DNA of 64,000 nt, taken from Psettodes erumei. Lineage: Eukaryota > Chordata > Actinopteri > Pleuronectiformes > Psettodidae. The stretch covers positions 457,501-521,500 of the forward strand of contig JAFBJZ010000324.1 of NCBI GenBank assembly GCA_016785225.1. The letters run 5' to 3'. This document shows, piece after piece, positions 1 through 11,660 of the stretch (the stretch's first letter is position 1; each line of letters begins with the position of its first letter). A model generated the notes under the pieces. That model made no database searches. It was not told where the DNA came from and saw nothing but the letters and a program-made list of their open reading frames with translations. A program made the position numbers and the translations under genes.

Positions 1-650
1 GATCTGTTTACAGCAGTAATAATGTCAGAGGATTTTTAACTTTGACCAAAGCGCTCACTTATTTCCCCTTCCTCATTCAGCACTTTTTGTGGAGTTGAGA
101 AGATCAGGCTGTTTTAATGTTTTCCTCACATGCAGCCCTGCTCTCTGGGGATGAATGCATGTCTGCAGTTTTTAAAAATGTCTTCATCAATACACCGGGT
201 TCAGCAGGAGCAAACATTATCTTTTGCAATCCATTTTTTAAATGCAAATCGCATGAACTTCTGTAGACTTTGTAAATGGATTGTGCCGATGCAAATGTTT
301 TCTCCCCTGATGGTTATTTGCAACAGGCTTATAAATAATACGTACAAAAAAAAGGATGATTCAACTGACAACATGATATTTGAATTGGGGACCATTTGAT
401 TTTTCATTTTATTGATTTTTTTTTTGCTCAACATTTTGTGACCGGACCGTTGCATCGTGGGTCCTAATTGTTGTTGATTGAGACAAATATCCACATACCA
501 TGAACATATGCTTTTTTATGATAAATGTGACTTAACTACTTAACTATCCTAATATCAGAGGTACGTAGCAACATCAGAAATGACTGTAACAGACATGGTG
601 GCAGGCTAAACAGCTGAGGTGGGGGAACAGTAGTTCCTCTGCCACAAACA

Positions 651-672
651 GAAAGAAAGAAAGAAAGAAAGA
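651..672. repeat. (GAAA)n microsatellite
   Basis: About five uninterrupted GAAA units, followed by a decayed purine-rich tail. Confidence 0.9.
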
Positions 673-901
673 GTGAAAGGTAGGGAGGGGGGAATTTTGG
701 CAAGCTCCCTCCAACCCAGTGTGCCAAAATGAAAATGTTGATATAAATGTTATATATAAAGCGCATCGTTGTTTCCCTCAAACTCTGTGCATCTCGCAAT
801 TTGAGTTATATTTTCTCTTTTGAGAGCTGTATCTCCCACACACAAATACACTCACTCACACACATACACTGTAAGTATGTGGGCCAATCCATGTCAGCAG
901 C

Positions 902-941
902 AAAAATAATAAAATAAAATAAAAAAAAAAAAACTTTTTTT
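902..941. repeat. A-rich tract abutting T-run
   Basis: An AATAAAATAAA stretch runs into A13, then a C, then T7. The adjacent A and T runs could form a short hairpin. It may be the decayed tail of a retroposon, but no element body is visible beside it. Confidence 0.7.
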
Positions 942-1759
942 CCCATGGATGCAAAAAAAAAGCGGCTTGTGGAAGCGGAGGCTCATGAAAGGCCGCTGTA
1001 TGTTTTGTTTTCCACCAGAGTGCTCTCAACCAGAGGGCTCAGAGTGTGCTCGAGTGCTGGGACACTGGCACAAAGGGAAGGAGAGATTAGATGAAAGAAG
1101 AGAGAAAAGCAGAGGGAAAGAAAAGGAGGGGAAGATGTGAGTGCAAGGAGCAAGTTGATAAAAGGTTTCCTCTGGACTTGGACTGGCAGCACTTGAATGC
1201 ACACACAGTGGGCTATTGCCTACATAGCCTTAAAGCACTGAATTCTGCTATTTATTTTGAAACAGCTTTTGTTGTTGACTTGCAAGGGATGTTTGCTGCT
1301 CACTATCTACCAAAGAGAATGAAGAAATACTCGAGTGGGGCTTGTTCCACCGTCCCCACTTCCTCTTTTTTAGCGAGTACCAGCAAATGACTAAAGTGGA
1401 AAAACACAATTTTGATTGTTTCACTATCCCACAACAATAAGCACAAATACCTGTTGAGCACTGATTTTGCCTGGTGGTGAGTTAGAAGACTTGTGTAGTT
1501 ATTGGTTGGATTGCTTGGTTGGTTTTGATCTTTTGTTTGTCTTTTTTTGAAACTGGGCAACTTCACTCACTGGCAGCGCCAAATGAAATGCGCAGAGGTA
1601 AATATAGAGTTTTTCCTCAGTGCCCGCAAATGCTGCAGGATAAGGATGAGACCCAAACAGAAACATGGAGATGTGAGCGCTGGCTCGTGTTTAGTTTGCT
1701 GGTATTTTTAGTATTATTGATAGATTTACATCATGCAAACCCCAACTCCCAAGTGGTAG

Positions 1760-2005
1760 AACTTGATTTATGTTACCAACGCTATGCAGATGACACTCCA
1801 CTGGACATTATTCTGTGGATGAAACTAATCATTATGCAGTTTAGCAGGAATAAGACAGAACCTTTTTGGGTATGTTGTAAAAGACTCAGAGGTAAAACAT
1901 CTGAGATTCCAGAGATTTCTTCCTTAGTCTGGGGTCAAGCCCAAAACACTGGATCCTATATTTCCCATGATGCAACCAATAGCAGATTTTTGACACTCCA
2001 TGTCT
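1760..2005 (+). mobile_element. Degraded non-LTR retrotransposon (LINE) reverse-transcriptase fragment
   Basis: The forward frame reads ..CYQRYADDTPLD.. at 1771-1806. This matches the catalytic YADD box of LINE reverse transcriptases; fish L2/Rex-type elements usually have YADDTQLY. About 45 bases downstream comes ..RNKTEPFWV.. and then KRLRGKTSE. These correspond to the 'NKTE' block and the 'P-K-x-L-R' block that follow the catalytic box in the same enzymes. A further ..AQNTGSYISHD.. corresponds to the 'V-x-N-L-G-V-x-x-D' block. The spacing between YADD and NKTE is far too short, so an internal deletion has removed the intervening residues, and neither element end is visible. This is a dead relic. 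Its family (L2, Rex1 or similar) cannot be settled by eye. Confidence 0.6.
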
Positions 2006-4740
2006 GGTAAACAATCACTTCTTTTAAGAAAAAACAAGACTTTTTTTTTTTTAAAGGAAGTAAAATGACACGATGCACATTTTCACCACTGCATACACAG
2101 AGCTGATGTTTGATGTTTGTCACTGCAGGGAAAAAAAATCTTTCTGCTGGTGAAATTTAATTGGGAGTGACATTCCAAAGTCACACTTTGATGGGTGTCT
2201 GACTCATTTACATAGTTCCCTGCTGTTACAAATTGGTAAAATGATTGTTTGTAGTTAAAGCCACTATCCTATAACATGTTTACGTATAATGTATCCACCT
2301 AGTACATTGCAAGGAATGGGGACACAGCGCCTCGGCTATGAAAGTGTTACAGTTATTCAGTGAGCGGAAGACAGACACATGGAAGTGTTTGGCCAGAATA
2401 GCTGGACACACCAGGGAGCCCAGGGCAAGATTTGTCACCATGGAGTCCTGGATTCCTCCCACCACTCTATAGGGACAGCAGCCCATGTTGAGGCTCACAG
2501 CTCCATCAAATCCCTGCAGGAATGGACAGAGAAAGAATTGAGCAGAGAAAGGTAAAGTAAAAGGGCATATCAGATCAAGCTGTCAAACTAGTTTAAATAA
2601 AAAGTGTGATTGAAAGATGGATAATGGGAGGCACTTTGTCTGGTTTCCTAACCCGCATTAATTTTAACTTTGGTTTTTCATTTTTGTATATAACTGCTAT
2701 AATAGCCTTATTTCGCTCTCCGAATTTCAGACTCTGCAGCACCCGAGCCAGATCCACACACAGTAAACATACAGCCCCCGTGGTGTGGGGTATCAGTATC
2801 GATTGGATATATTCTCTCAGGTCAAGGAGGCCGGCACACAGTGTAACCAGAGGAGGAGGGTGAAAAGAGAGCAAACAAATACCAGCAACAGAGAGCATGT
2901 CAAACACCAGGGGAAAGGCAGGTACTCGTGTTTGAAGAGCAGAGACAGCAGTGCATGCTGGGAGATGTGAGTGGGTGAAACAGGCGTGTCCCTGACATCT
3001 TCACTACACGTTCATTTACCCAGTCAGGTTTTGAAAAAGAAATAAAGGTCAGAATGGAAAACAATCATTTCTTTATTTGCAGACCTATTCTAGTTACAGT
3101 AATTTGATGTGCATTACAAATGAATGTGTGGCAGGTTTTGTTGTCAACTTTCTCACTTTCTCTCAAGTGTTCTTCAACATGAAAATGTCATTAAGCACAC
3201 ATGCACAATGTGGACACAATGAACATTAACAGAAGTGCTGCAGCACTGCCACACGATTTGCTGTTTGGTGTTCCTAATAAAGTGTTCAGCGCGGGCACTT
3301 TTCACACGGTCTCCAGTCACCCTGCAGCATTTTCTTCTTTAAATGTCTCTCCCCTCGTAGCCTGGCTCTCATGTAGACGTTTCTCATGCATAGCAATGAT
3401 GTCTTCCCTGGATCTTGATGCCTGCCCATGCAATGGTTGCTGGGAGGGTTGCAATACGACTGCAAAGCCTGCACTCTCATCTGTCACCCTGTTTTTAATG
3501 ATGCTCTATCAGCGCCATATGTTAAAGTGCTGCCCACTGCGGGCCACACATTATTCTGTGAAGGCAACTTCATGATTTGCATTTATATTTAGATTTACAT
3601 TTGCACTTCTGTATTCTAAAGGAGATGAAAAGCCAGTGTTTAAGTAATCAAATTTAGAGCAGGCAGGATGCATGAGGTGTGGGAATCTTTGGCAATTAGG
3701 AGTGAAGCTAAAAATACAAATAGAATGTGATTCAACTCATTTTAATCTGCTCCATTATTTTAATAATCTTAAGAAAAGAAAATTATCACCTTGCATTAGT
3801 TTAAACATGCCATCATCACATGTTGTTTTTTGCAACCCCCCCCCCGACAGGGGTCAATCTATGACCTCTGACTTTCTCAGTCTTAATCAATACAGCTAAT
3901 CAATACAGCTGTCTACCCTGTCGGTGAATTGGCTCATCTTTCACACGAGCATGATTATCAAACCTAAACAACATTTGCCCCTGTAACAGCAGTTCTATGG
4001 ATTTGAGTGGAGGAAGCACGTAATGCACCATATGTTAATGCTTCCACCGTGTGTGGGGTGTCAAGAAGAATAAATTAGAGCTCGCTGCACACCAGGAACT
4101 CATTTTTGTTTCCATATATCTTAATTTTCATCTCTGGTTTTGATGGATTTATTAACTTACTTGTGATAGTTCAAAAGGTAACGCAAAGGTTAATATAAAT
4201 CTGAATAAAATATAATATGAAACAACAGTTCACCCAAGTGCTTGGCCAGCCTAAAGAAGAATCACTGAAAAAATTAAAAGAAATTATATAATATTAAAAT
4301 CTGAAAAGGAGTTTTTTTTTGTGCCCATCCAAAGGACACTGTAATTGTCCGTACTCTTCATCGCTGGCATGAAGATATTCCTGTCTGACACAGTGTAAGA
4401 GAGTCCTTGGTCTGTGCGAAACACATTCTTATGTTCAGCTGCAGTTAAGAAATCAGCCGGTAATCCCTTCAGTGCCAGACTCCCTGTTTGTGATTCTGTG
4501 CTGAGCAGCGAAGTGGCGCAGAGATGTAGTGAAATAGCTCTTGTTTTGGAAGATACCCACTGAAGCCTCGTGTTATCCACAGAGAATGACGACTGTGGAT
4601 CTTGCCCCCCCCCTCCCCAATCACTTTGGGCCAGACTGAAGATTCGCTTGGAAAATGAGTTGAAACTTGCAAATGCTTACAAATGTGTTGGTCTGCAAAT
4701 GGTTTGAAACCTGCCAGTTTATCCTGCTGCAACTAGATGA
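2006..4740. other. Mostly noncoding; weak exon-like segments and a repeat tail
   Basis: It begins with a T12 run (2041-2052). Two exon-like segments are discussed in the findings: 2281-2508 on minus, and 2821-2966 on plus with a TCTCAG acceptor and GTGAGT donor. Neither has recognisable homology. A perfect 13-bp tandem duplication (taatcaatacagc, two copies) lies at 3884-3909. C-runs sit at 3837-3845 and 4607-4618. No gene can be named. Confidence 0.5.
3258..3290 (+). repeat. Fish interspersed-repeat terminus
   Basis: The stretch ggtgttcctaataaagtg at 3267-3284 closely matches the ggtgtacctaataaagtg terminus found at the edge of a very common fish interspersed repeat. The match is from memory and only the terminal part is recognisable. 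Its body, if present, is decayed beyond sight-reading. Confidence 0.4.
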
Positions 4741-4751
4741 GACGGCGTATT

Positions 4752-4765
4752 GTTTCCATAGCAAC
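4752..4765 (-). promoter_or_regulatory. RFX-type X-box motif
   Basis: On the minus strand the 14-mer GTTGCTATGGAAAC fits the RFX palindromic consensus RYYRYY-N2-RRNRAC at every position. RFX factors use such sites in ciliary and neural genes. There is no adjacent promoter or exon, so the site may be a distal element or chance. Confidence 0.4.
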
Positions 4766-4899
4766 GATTCTCGGTACTTCCGCTCTGAATTCAGGCTTTT
4801 TATTTCGTCGCTGGATACTCTGAAAGTATTAATAATGTTAGTGATACTTGTTGTGGAGTTGTGGGCATAGTACTGATGAAACGGCAGGGAGCTTCTGTT

Positions 4900-4951
4900 C
4901 TGAAACAGTTTCATCTTCTCTGGTGTAAAAACTGACCTGAAACAGTTTCAG
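4900..4951. repeat. Repeated ctgaaacagtttca hairpin motif
   Basis: The 14-mer ctgaaacagtttca occurs at 4900-4913 and again at 4937-4950. Each copy is itself palindromic around a central A; the second extends to a perfect 15-base odd palindrome ending at 4951. Spacing is 37 bp. Confidence 0.8.
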
Positions 4952-4965
4952 TGCACATGTAGGGT

Positions 4966-6400
4966 GTGTGAGTATTGTTTTGAGATGAGACTGACGCACT
5001 GGGGGAAAAAAAATGCGAACCCATCAGCGTAACCTCTGTGACAAACACTTGGCGTTTCCATGTGACCGCTTCATCATAGAGTCTGTGTTCTTTGCCAGTT
5101 AAGCCTTTTGAATGTGAAGCAGCAGCAGCGGGCAGTTTAATTTAATCCAGCTCTGATACGGCTGGAGGAGAGTGAGAATAAGCAGCGAGGCTGATAACAA
5201 TAAAATAAAATTACAACCAATTTAGCTGGATTATATGTTGCATCATCTGTGTGCGTGAGGGGACAATTCAAATCTTTATATAAATCAATAAAAACTACCA
5301 CTGAGATGTGCAAATTCATCATTAAAGCTACACGCCGGGAAATGAGAAATGGTATAATAAAGTAATTTATTAACCAAAAAATATATATTTTAATATGTAG
5401 AAAACATAGTGTTCACTCCATTTTCACCTGTGCTCATGTTTTAATAAAAGTGATTCATTTTCTACAGGACGTAAGCACATATTTGTTATGGAGATGTAGG
5501 TGTGGAATATGCAGAGGGAAATGACAGTCAAACCTGGCAGATGTTAAAATATCCAGGCCATGAAATATGAGTGTGTTTTCACTTCAACACAGGCCAGATC
5601 ATAACTCGCTCTGATTCCAAGTCGAGGATTATATTTAATTTTGGAGTGGGTCCAGCTGCTTCCAACAGGCCAGGGGTTGACCTACATCCCTCGCGCTGTT
5701 TTTGATATCTGATCTTTAATCCAGAGTAAAAATTACCCAGCATGCCCAGGAGAGGAAAAGTGATCAAAAGAATGATAGATCACTTACCTGGCCGAGTGCC
5801 TCACTCAGGCTGTGACGTATTGAAATGTTGTTTCATGTTGTCGGCTCGTGCACGCGGCGCCGCAGCCTTGTTTAGGCTTCATGTTACACTAATTCCTTTG
5901 AAAGATGGTAGGAAACAGTAATTACAACTAAGCTACTTTATCCAAACAAATTAAGCCCTAACATCTGTGCCTACGCTGAAGCCTGTGTCAGTAATGAAGT
6001 GTTTTTGTTATTTGCACATGCTGTAATGATGCGTGATATTTTAAGCAACTTTGCATTTATGCAGTTGTAGTTGACGTTTTTCTCGGTCACTGGGTTAAGA
6101 CTAAACTGAGACTGTGTCTCTGGAGACATGAGGGCAACATAAAAACAAAGTTAAAGTCAAGTCGATCTTCATTTCTGTTCACTGGGATGACAGTGAACTC
6201 ACGCAAGCAAGTAATATATATATATATATATAATAGTAGCATGACCAACTATTTATTTTTTCTCAATAATAATAGTAACATAAAAAATATAAATTCATAA
6301 ATTCCTTGAAAATGAATCTAAACTGTCAATAAAAATGGATCAGATCTCATACAAACCATGGTGGCACTCCAACAAGCTCAAACTCAAACATGTGCAGCTG
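4966..6400. other. AT-rich noncoding sequence
   Basis: No gene is supported. A strong minus-strand donor (CAG|GTAAGTGAT, exon edge at 5788) has no convincing open frame or acceptor behind it; the preceding minus-strand sequence (5790-5890) is CpG-rich and could be a noncoding exon. An (AT)n array lies at 6214-6232. Confidence 0.5.
6214..6232. repeat. (AT)n microsatellite
   Basis: About nine AT units in AT-rich context. Confidence 0.9.
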
Positions 6401-6410
6401 CAGAGGTGAA

Positions 6411-6461
6411 GCCTCCACCCTCCACCCCCCACCCTCCACCTCCACCTCCACCCCCACCCGG
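6411..6461. repeat. C-rich (CCACCCT/CCTCCA)n tract
   Basis: A pyrimidine/C-rich imperfect tandem of CCACC-type units. The minus strand has repeated G3-G6 runs and could fold into a G-quadruplex. It lies directly upstream of the CpG-rich TATA promoter candidate at 6.6 kb. Confidence 0.8.
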
Positions 6462-6464
6462 CGG

Positions 6465-6691
6465 TCCTCGAAGCGCTCGGCGCCGCTCATCACTGCTCAT
6501 TAAGCTCTTTGCTGCGAGCGCGTCGTGTAAAACCTGACGGAGACTCTGATGAGTGCATCAGCGCCTTTCTTCTCCGGGTTTTGGACAGATGGCTTTGACT
6601 TGACGAATATATAACCAGCGGGTTTGACGCGTACAAGTAGTGCAGTTGTTGTTTTGCAGCAATCTGGCGCCGCTCTCCAGATTTAATGGCG
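6465..6691 (+). promoter_or_regulatory. Candidate TATA promoter and tiny first exon
   Basis: A CpG-rich stretch carries a TATA motif (TATATAA, 6608-6614). A start site about 25-32 bp downstream would fall near 6638-6645. A consensus-like splice donor GCG|GTAAGC follows with GT at 6692-6693. The last six exon bases are ATGGCG (6686-6691), so a start codon plus one alanine codon would sit right before the intron. No downstream exon is identified, and the first-exon reading is inference. A minus-strand reading is not excluded. Confidence 0.33.
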
Positions 6692-6699
6692 GTAAGCAG

Positions 6700-9600
6700 C
6701 AGCTCTGGCACGCATTGTTACAGTATGACAGTAATGTTAATTAGAGACCACAGATGAAAAACACACGCCTACCGCCGAAGACTTCACGTCGTCGTGGATG
6801 ACAGGTTCACGCACAACATCAAAACTGATACACTCCTTACTGCCCACTGAGCAATATTGTGTGTGTTTGTGTTTGTTTCCTCACCGGGGCCTGTTCTGGT
6901 GTGTAGCGCCCACCTCGTCCGGACCGGTAGTCTTCATGGGGACTGAAGCCTGGTCCTAATGAGGCAAAACCTTATTTCTGAGGACCTGGTTGTGGTTAGG
7001 ATCTGGGTTGCAGTGCAGTTCGTGTGTGTCCGTGCTGGAGATCCTTTATGCGTGCGCGAACATGACGTACTCAAAACAGTGCTCGAGGTGTTTGTGATAA
7101 AGGGAGGGCTCCGTAACAGACTCATCAGTGTTTTCAACAGAAGGGAAAATTGAAAGCGATGGGAGTAAAGTCTTGTTGTTGCAGCGCTCAGCATCTTCAA
7201 TCAGCAGCTCCGCTTTTCCACTAACAGCCTTCAGCCGCTCGTGTTCACTCTTCCCTCCCCCTTTGAAGTCTGACGGCTTTTACCGAGTTCTGCCGGCACC
7301 TTTGTTCCACAGCAGAACTTTCCTTGTGGAAATGGTGTAATTTCCAAAGTTTCCGATCTGATGCTGCCTTGTTATTCTTTATCTGCTCTGTTAAATAAAG
7401 CCAAGAGCTCCTTTTTAATCTCTGAACTGCTCCACACAGAGCAAGAAAAGAAAAAAAAAAAAAAGAGATGTCAAAAGGTGAGGAAATGGAGAGCGCTTGA
7501 TTTCTCCCTCAGGAGGATTTGTGTGAAATAAGAATCATTGGATATTAGAGGAAACATGAAAAATAAAAAGGCCGAATGGAAGAAGCCGCTTGAAATATCA
7601 ATTTGTTGCATTGTTAAAGTGTAAATCCCTGTTCTGAATTTCTGACAAATTTCCTTTGTTTTTATCAGATAAAATATGCAGAGTCCCTGCAAAGGGAAAA
7701 CAATCACGGCGAGAAGCTTTCAATGCATCTTCCCACCTGCTGTAATTCTTTAAAAGGCCATTGTTTGGATTGCAAGTGCAGCCAACGTGTCAGTCTAAAT
7801 TAACAAGTGGGGCTTCAACAGACACATCCAGCCTTCTTGACTACATTTAAAGTGTTTGCTGTATGTCGGGAAGAGCTTTTACGTGACGCATTTTCCTCTT
7901 TTGATTGGATTATGAAAATTTCATCCAGCAGATTACTTTCAGAATGAGCAAGTTCACCTCTGTTTATTTTGTGTTTAGCAGGAAGCTCTTTCCTTCAGAT
8001 TATTAGTGGAGTAAAAAAGGTTCCATGTAAACACAGATAATGACTGGAAATTTTTTATTGTGCGCAGGAAGTGGCCAACAGAACCGAACACCCCGCTGTC
8101 CTGTATGGATCAGGAAATATGCATTATTAATGCAGTTGTAAAAGCACGCATGAAGCATTTTTTTGTGATGTGCAGCTCGCAGTGTGATAAGATCTCACTC
8201 AGGTGTGAGTGCAGTCACCTGACTCCACCCCCCTCCCACCTGCTCGAGTTACCTGGCGAAAGCAGCAGGTAGCCAGCAGGCGGCCATCTGCCTCGACCGC
8301 TGGGGTTGGAGAGGAGAGGGGGGCAGCTGTTCAGGATCATAAATCAATACTTATCAATAATTAAAAGCCCTACAAAGGAACTCCTGATTCGTGTAATTTA
8401 CATTACCTTACATTATTGTTTCATTAATTACCTGTTTGTATGCGGTTGGTCGGACATTTAGCAGGATTATGCAAAAGCTACTCGGGCCGAGGAAGAACCA
8501 ATAAACTGTGGTGCAGAAAATGATAATGCCGGAGGGCTATGAGTTACAATTAGATCAGGCTTCGTTGAAATGAAGGGGGACTGTTGCGCCTTGGTGGAAG
8601 TATACGCTCCTTTCTTCTTTATCTCGTGATATGAAATGCAAAACAGGAAAGTATTTAGTGAGACTGAAGCAGCTTTGACTGGCTCATTAGGAAGCGGATA
8701 GAAAAGTCTGTAACAGCGAGCGTGTTTTATTCACACAGGCCCCGGCCGTTCAGCCTGAGCCGTGTCACGTCGTCTGAGCAAAGAAGTGACACCAGCTTTT
8801 TGTGACACGGTCACGTCCGGTGTACGCGTGTGTTTTCCCCCGCGTGTGCGTCGCGGCGCGAATCCCGTACGAGAAAGGCAGACTTTATACGAAGAGGTAA
8901 TTAGAGGACGGTCCCAGCAGCGCCGCTGAGAACGATCTTCAGAGTTAAAATCATTAAACCTGCAGTCGCTTTTTTTCAATCTGAACAACCCAGGGGCAGC
9001 ACAACGAGCTGCAAAAAAACAAACAAAAAAAAGCAACAGACATTATCACCTTATTAAATTTATATAACAGTGTTAGCAGAGAGATTTCCAACAGACACAG
9101 AGCAATATTAGCATTCATTTGGAGCCCGGTTTCTCATATTCATAATCATTTTACCTCCGCTTTGGACTCCACCACCTCCTGAGGGGATTCTCTGTCATTT
9201 GGCGGCTCGATGCTTCACTTCGTTTAAAGCCAGTCTGTAACTTCTGATCTGGGCAAGTAGTTTATGAGCTTTTTCACACTGGAAAAAGAAAGTGGCCTGG
9301 TGCTGCTGGAAATGTGCACCTGAGTTTGAAGCTGAAATGCTGCGACGAGCGGAGGGAAACTGCAGAGTTGGTGGTAATTGTGACGGACAGTTATTTGGTC
9401 CGCTGTTAGTCTGTGCGAAAAAACGCCGACTGCAACATGCTTTGAGACTTTCCTGATGCGGAGATGCAAACCTCAGCACCATCTCAAAATGAACAAAAAA
9501 AAATGTTTTAATGGTCTGAAATTTGGTGTGAAATTGCGTGTGCGAGCTCCGGAGCACGTAAGCGCTCTCAGCCTGCAGGTTGTGAGCAGTGCGGCAGCTG

Positions 9601-11450
9601 CAGCTTCACTTCTGCTGTGCACGCAGGGATTTGCTAAAGGTTTGCTTGTGTTGAAACGTTGCGCAGAGCTGTTTAACGAACGCGAGGCGCCGAGGATCGC
9701 GTCTCTCAAATGTGCAAGATAATACGCCTCGTCAATTTAGTGCGTAATGATGAATATGCAGTAGGGTGTGTTTACCCTCGTGTGCGAAATACAAGGGGGG
9801 GAGAAAATGCAAATACAGTATGTTACTTTAGCACGTGTATTGCAAGTTACCAAACCCAAAGGAAATATCGGTGAAGGGAAGGTGTTGATCAGATACGCGT
9901 TGTGCGCAGACGGCTGCTGTTATTGTGTTGACGAGGAGATGGAGGTGCAGTGACAGAATACACAAGAGCACAGGAAGATAGATTTGTAATGACAGAGGTC
10001 GCAACATTACAAACTGAGTTCCAATCCAGCAACGTTTTGTCCGAGCTCTTAGAGAAATTGAGGGCGCACAACTCTCATTTAAATACCTTTGTTGCTAACC
10101 AAACATGCAGTTTCTTCTCCAGTTCAGTTCTCTTTATTTGGGATCTTGGTAAACCAGATGCTTAGTGGAATATCACCCGGTGTGCAGCGGGAGTGGACGG
10201 CTGAGACTGGGCATCGCTGCCTGACCTGACGTACCTGTGCGTTACCTCAGAGCGGGCAGAGCGGAGCAGCGCAGGTGAAGCTGGATGCTGATTACACTGA
10301 AACTACAACAAGGCTGAAGATTATTTGCCAGGTGATGATTCAATTTGGCCGCAGATCAAAAAGAACTGCTCTGCCGTATCCTGCTACCTCACTTAAACCT
10401 GCTGCGCCGGCACTGAATATTTTAGATTTTTTTTTTCTTCTCTTCACGATTCCACTTCCCCTCCTTGTCCTCGCGCTCTCCTAATCTCTCGCCTTTTCTC
10501 TTTGATGCCATCAAAGGCGGCTCCGCTGTGACTTGTAGCTCTGTCAATAGAAACACTGCCAAATCAGATGCACCCAGGGACCCGGGGAATCTCCCTGTGA
10601 TCTGGTGCTTCAGATCAAGCCTTTGCTGTGAAACGGCACAATAAACAGTAGATCCGACCCCTCGCATGCTGAAGCTGCGGTTTGATCACAGAATAAAGAG
10701 ATAGCAAGAATCCAAAGTGTCCCTCTGCTGATTCTGACACATATTGATTTGATTTTGCCTTCTCAAAGTAAAGTGGCTCGTTTCAGAAACGTGGGGGGAA
10801 GCGTTGGCCGCGGGCGACTCGACTTCACCTCAATCTAACATGCTCTTTGTTCCCCCCCGAGCTGCAGATACCGACGGCTGATCTCTGCCGCTTCATCAAA
10901 GACTCAAACCGGTTGACACGATTCAGCCTTTCTTGACGACAAAAGCGACATTTTTTTTTTTTTGCCACAAATGGCATTTGATAACTGACAGCGCAGCCAT
11001 GGCTGTGTTAAAACATTAACGACCTTTTCCAATTGTCACTCAAGTGTTACGGAGTGACTCATGAATTTCTGTGGCGAAACTACAGGCGCAGCAGCAGCGG
11101 CGTGAATAACAGACATTTATGCAAAAACAGAGCCGGAGATCTCAGACAAACCTGTGATTAGAGCCGCACGCAACAGTTTGGACTCTGACTGACAATACAG
11201 GAGACAATAACGTGGAGTCGGAGTAGGCGGAGATTTATTTTCACTTCATCTTGGAGACGAGGGTTGTCAAAAGATGCTTGAACCAAACAAATAAAAAGCA
11301 GTGAAGGCCTCCCTGACCCCCGCAAACAAAAAATCATCCAAAAGGTGAACTGTCCCACAATTAACACAAGCTGCAGGTCGTCAATAAAATCCCCAAAGTG
11401 AAGAGTCGAGGATCCAACCTCTCGGGCATTAAAAGTTAACTGCGCTTTAT
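6700..11450. other. Unique noncoding sequence
   Basis: It contains an A14 run (7451-7464), an AT-rich conserved-element-like block (8335-8560), a possible short minus-strand terminal exon (9195-9278), and T-runs at 10429-10437 and 10951-10963. No frame gives a recognisable protein. Confidence 0.5.
8335..8560. promoter_or_regulatory. Candidate conserved noncoding element
   Basis: The block is rich in homeodomain-type cores (ataattaaaa, cattaattacc, gtaatttac, acaattag) and contains a POU-like attatgcaaa. It has no open frame and no simple repeats, although its neighbours are repeat-bearing. This composition is typical of vertebrate developmental enhancers. Conservation itself cannot be assessed here. 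Confidence 0.25.
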
Positions 11451-11454
11451 TTCA

Positions 11455-11660
11455 ACTTTGATTTGACTTTTGAAGCAGTGCCCACCGGTTCTGTCCATTA
11501 TGACGATTGCGATTATTACTCAGGGCGGTAATTGCCGAGCTCTCGGAAACAGCAGCTGGATTAACATTATTTGCAGCGAAAGCTGGACGCGAGCGCACCT
11601 GTGAAATGTCATCAATTATCGCCCCTTTTACCGGGAAACGCAGCTGCAGCGAGAACCGGA
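11455..11660. promoter_or_regulatory. Candidate conserved noncoding element
   Basis: Free of simple sequence, it packs several motif-like words: an E-box cacctg, a TALE/MEIS-type tgtca followed by atcaatta, attattac, ggtaatt and cagctg. The open frame on the minus strand spanning it (11452-11808) has no recognisable domain and is read as chance. Confidence 0.25.

Larger units (their letters stand above)
1..1758. other. Noncoding AT-rich sequence, no gene seen
   Basis: No frame here has recognisable protein similarity and no acceptor/donor pair brackets an open frame. It contains a short (GAAA)n array at 651-672, a CA-rich imperfect stretch at 838-865, and an A-run directly followed by a T-run (921-941). 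The rest looks like unique intergenic or intronic DNA. Confidence 0.6.
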
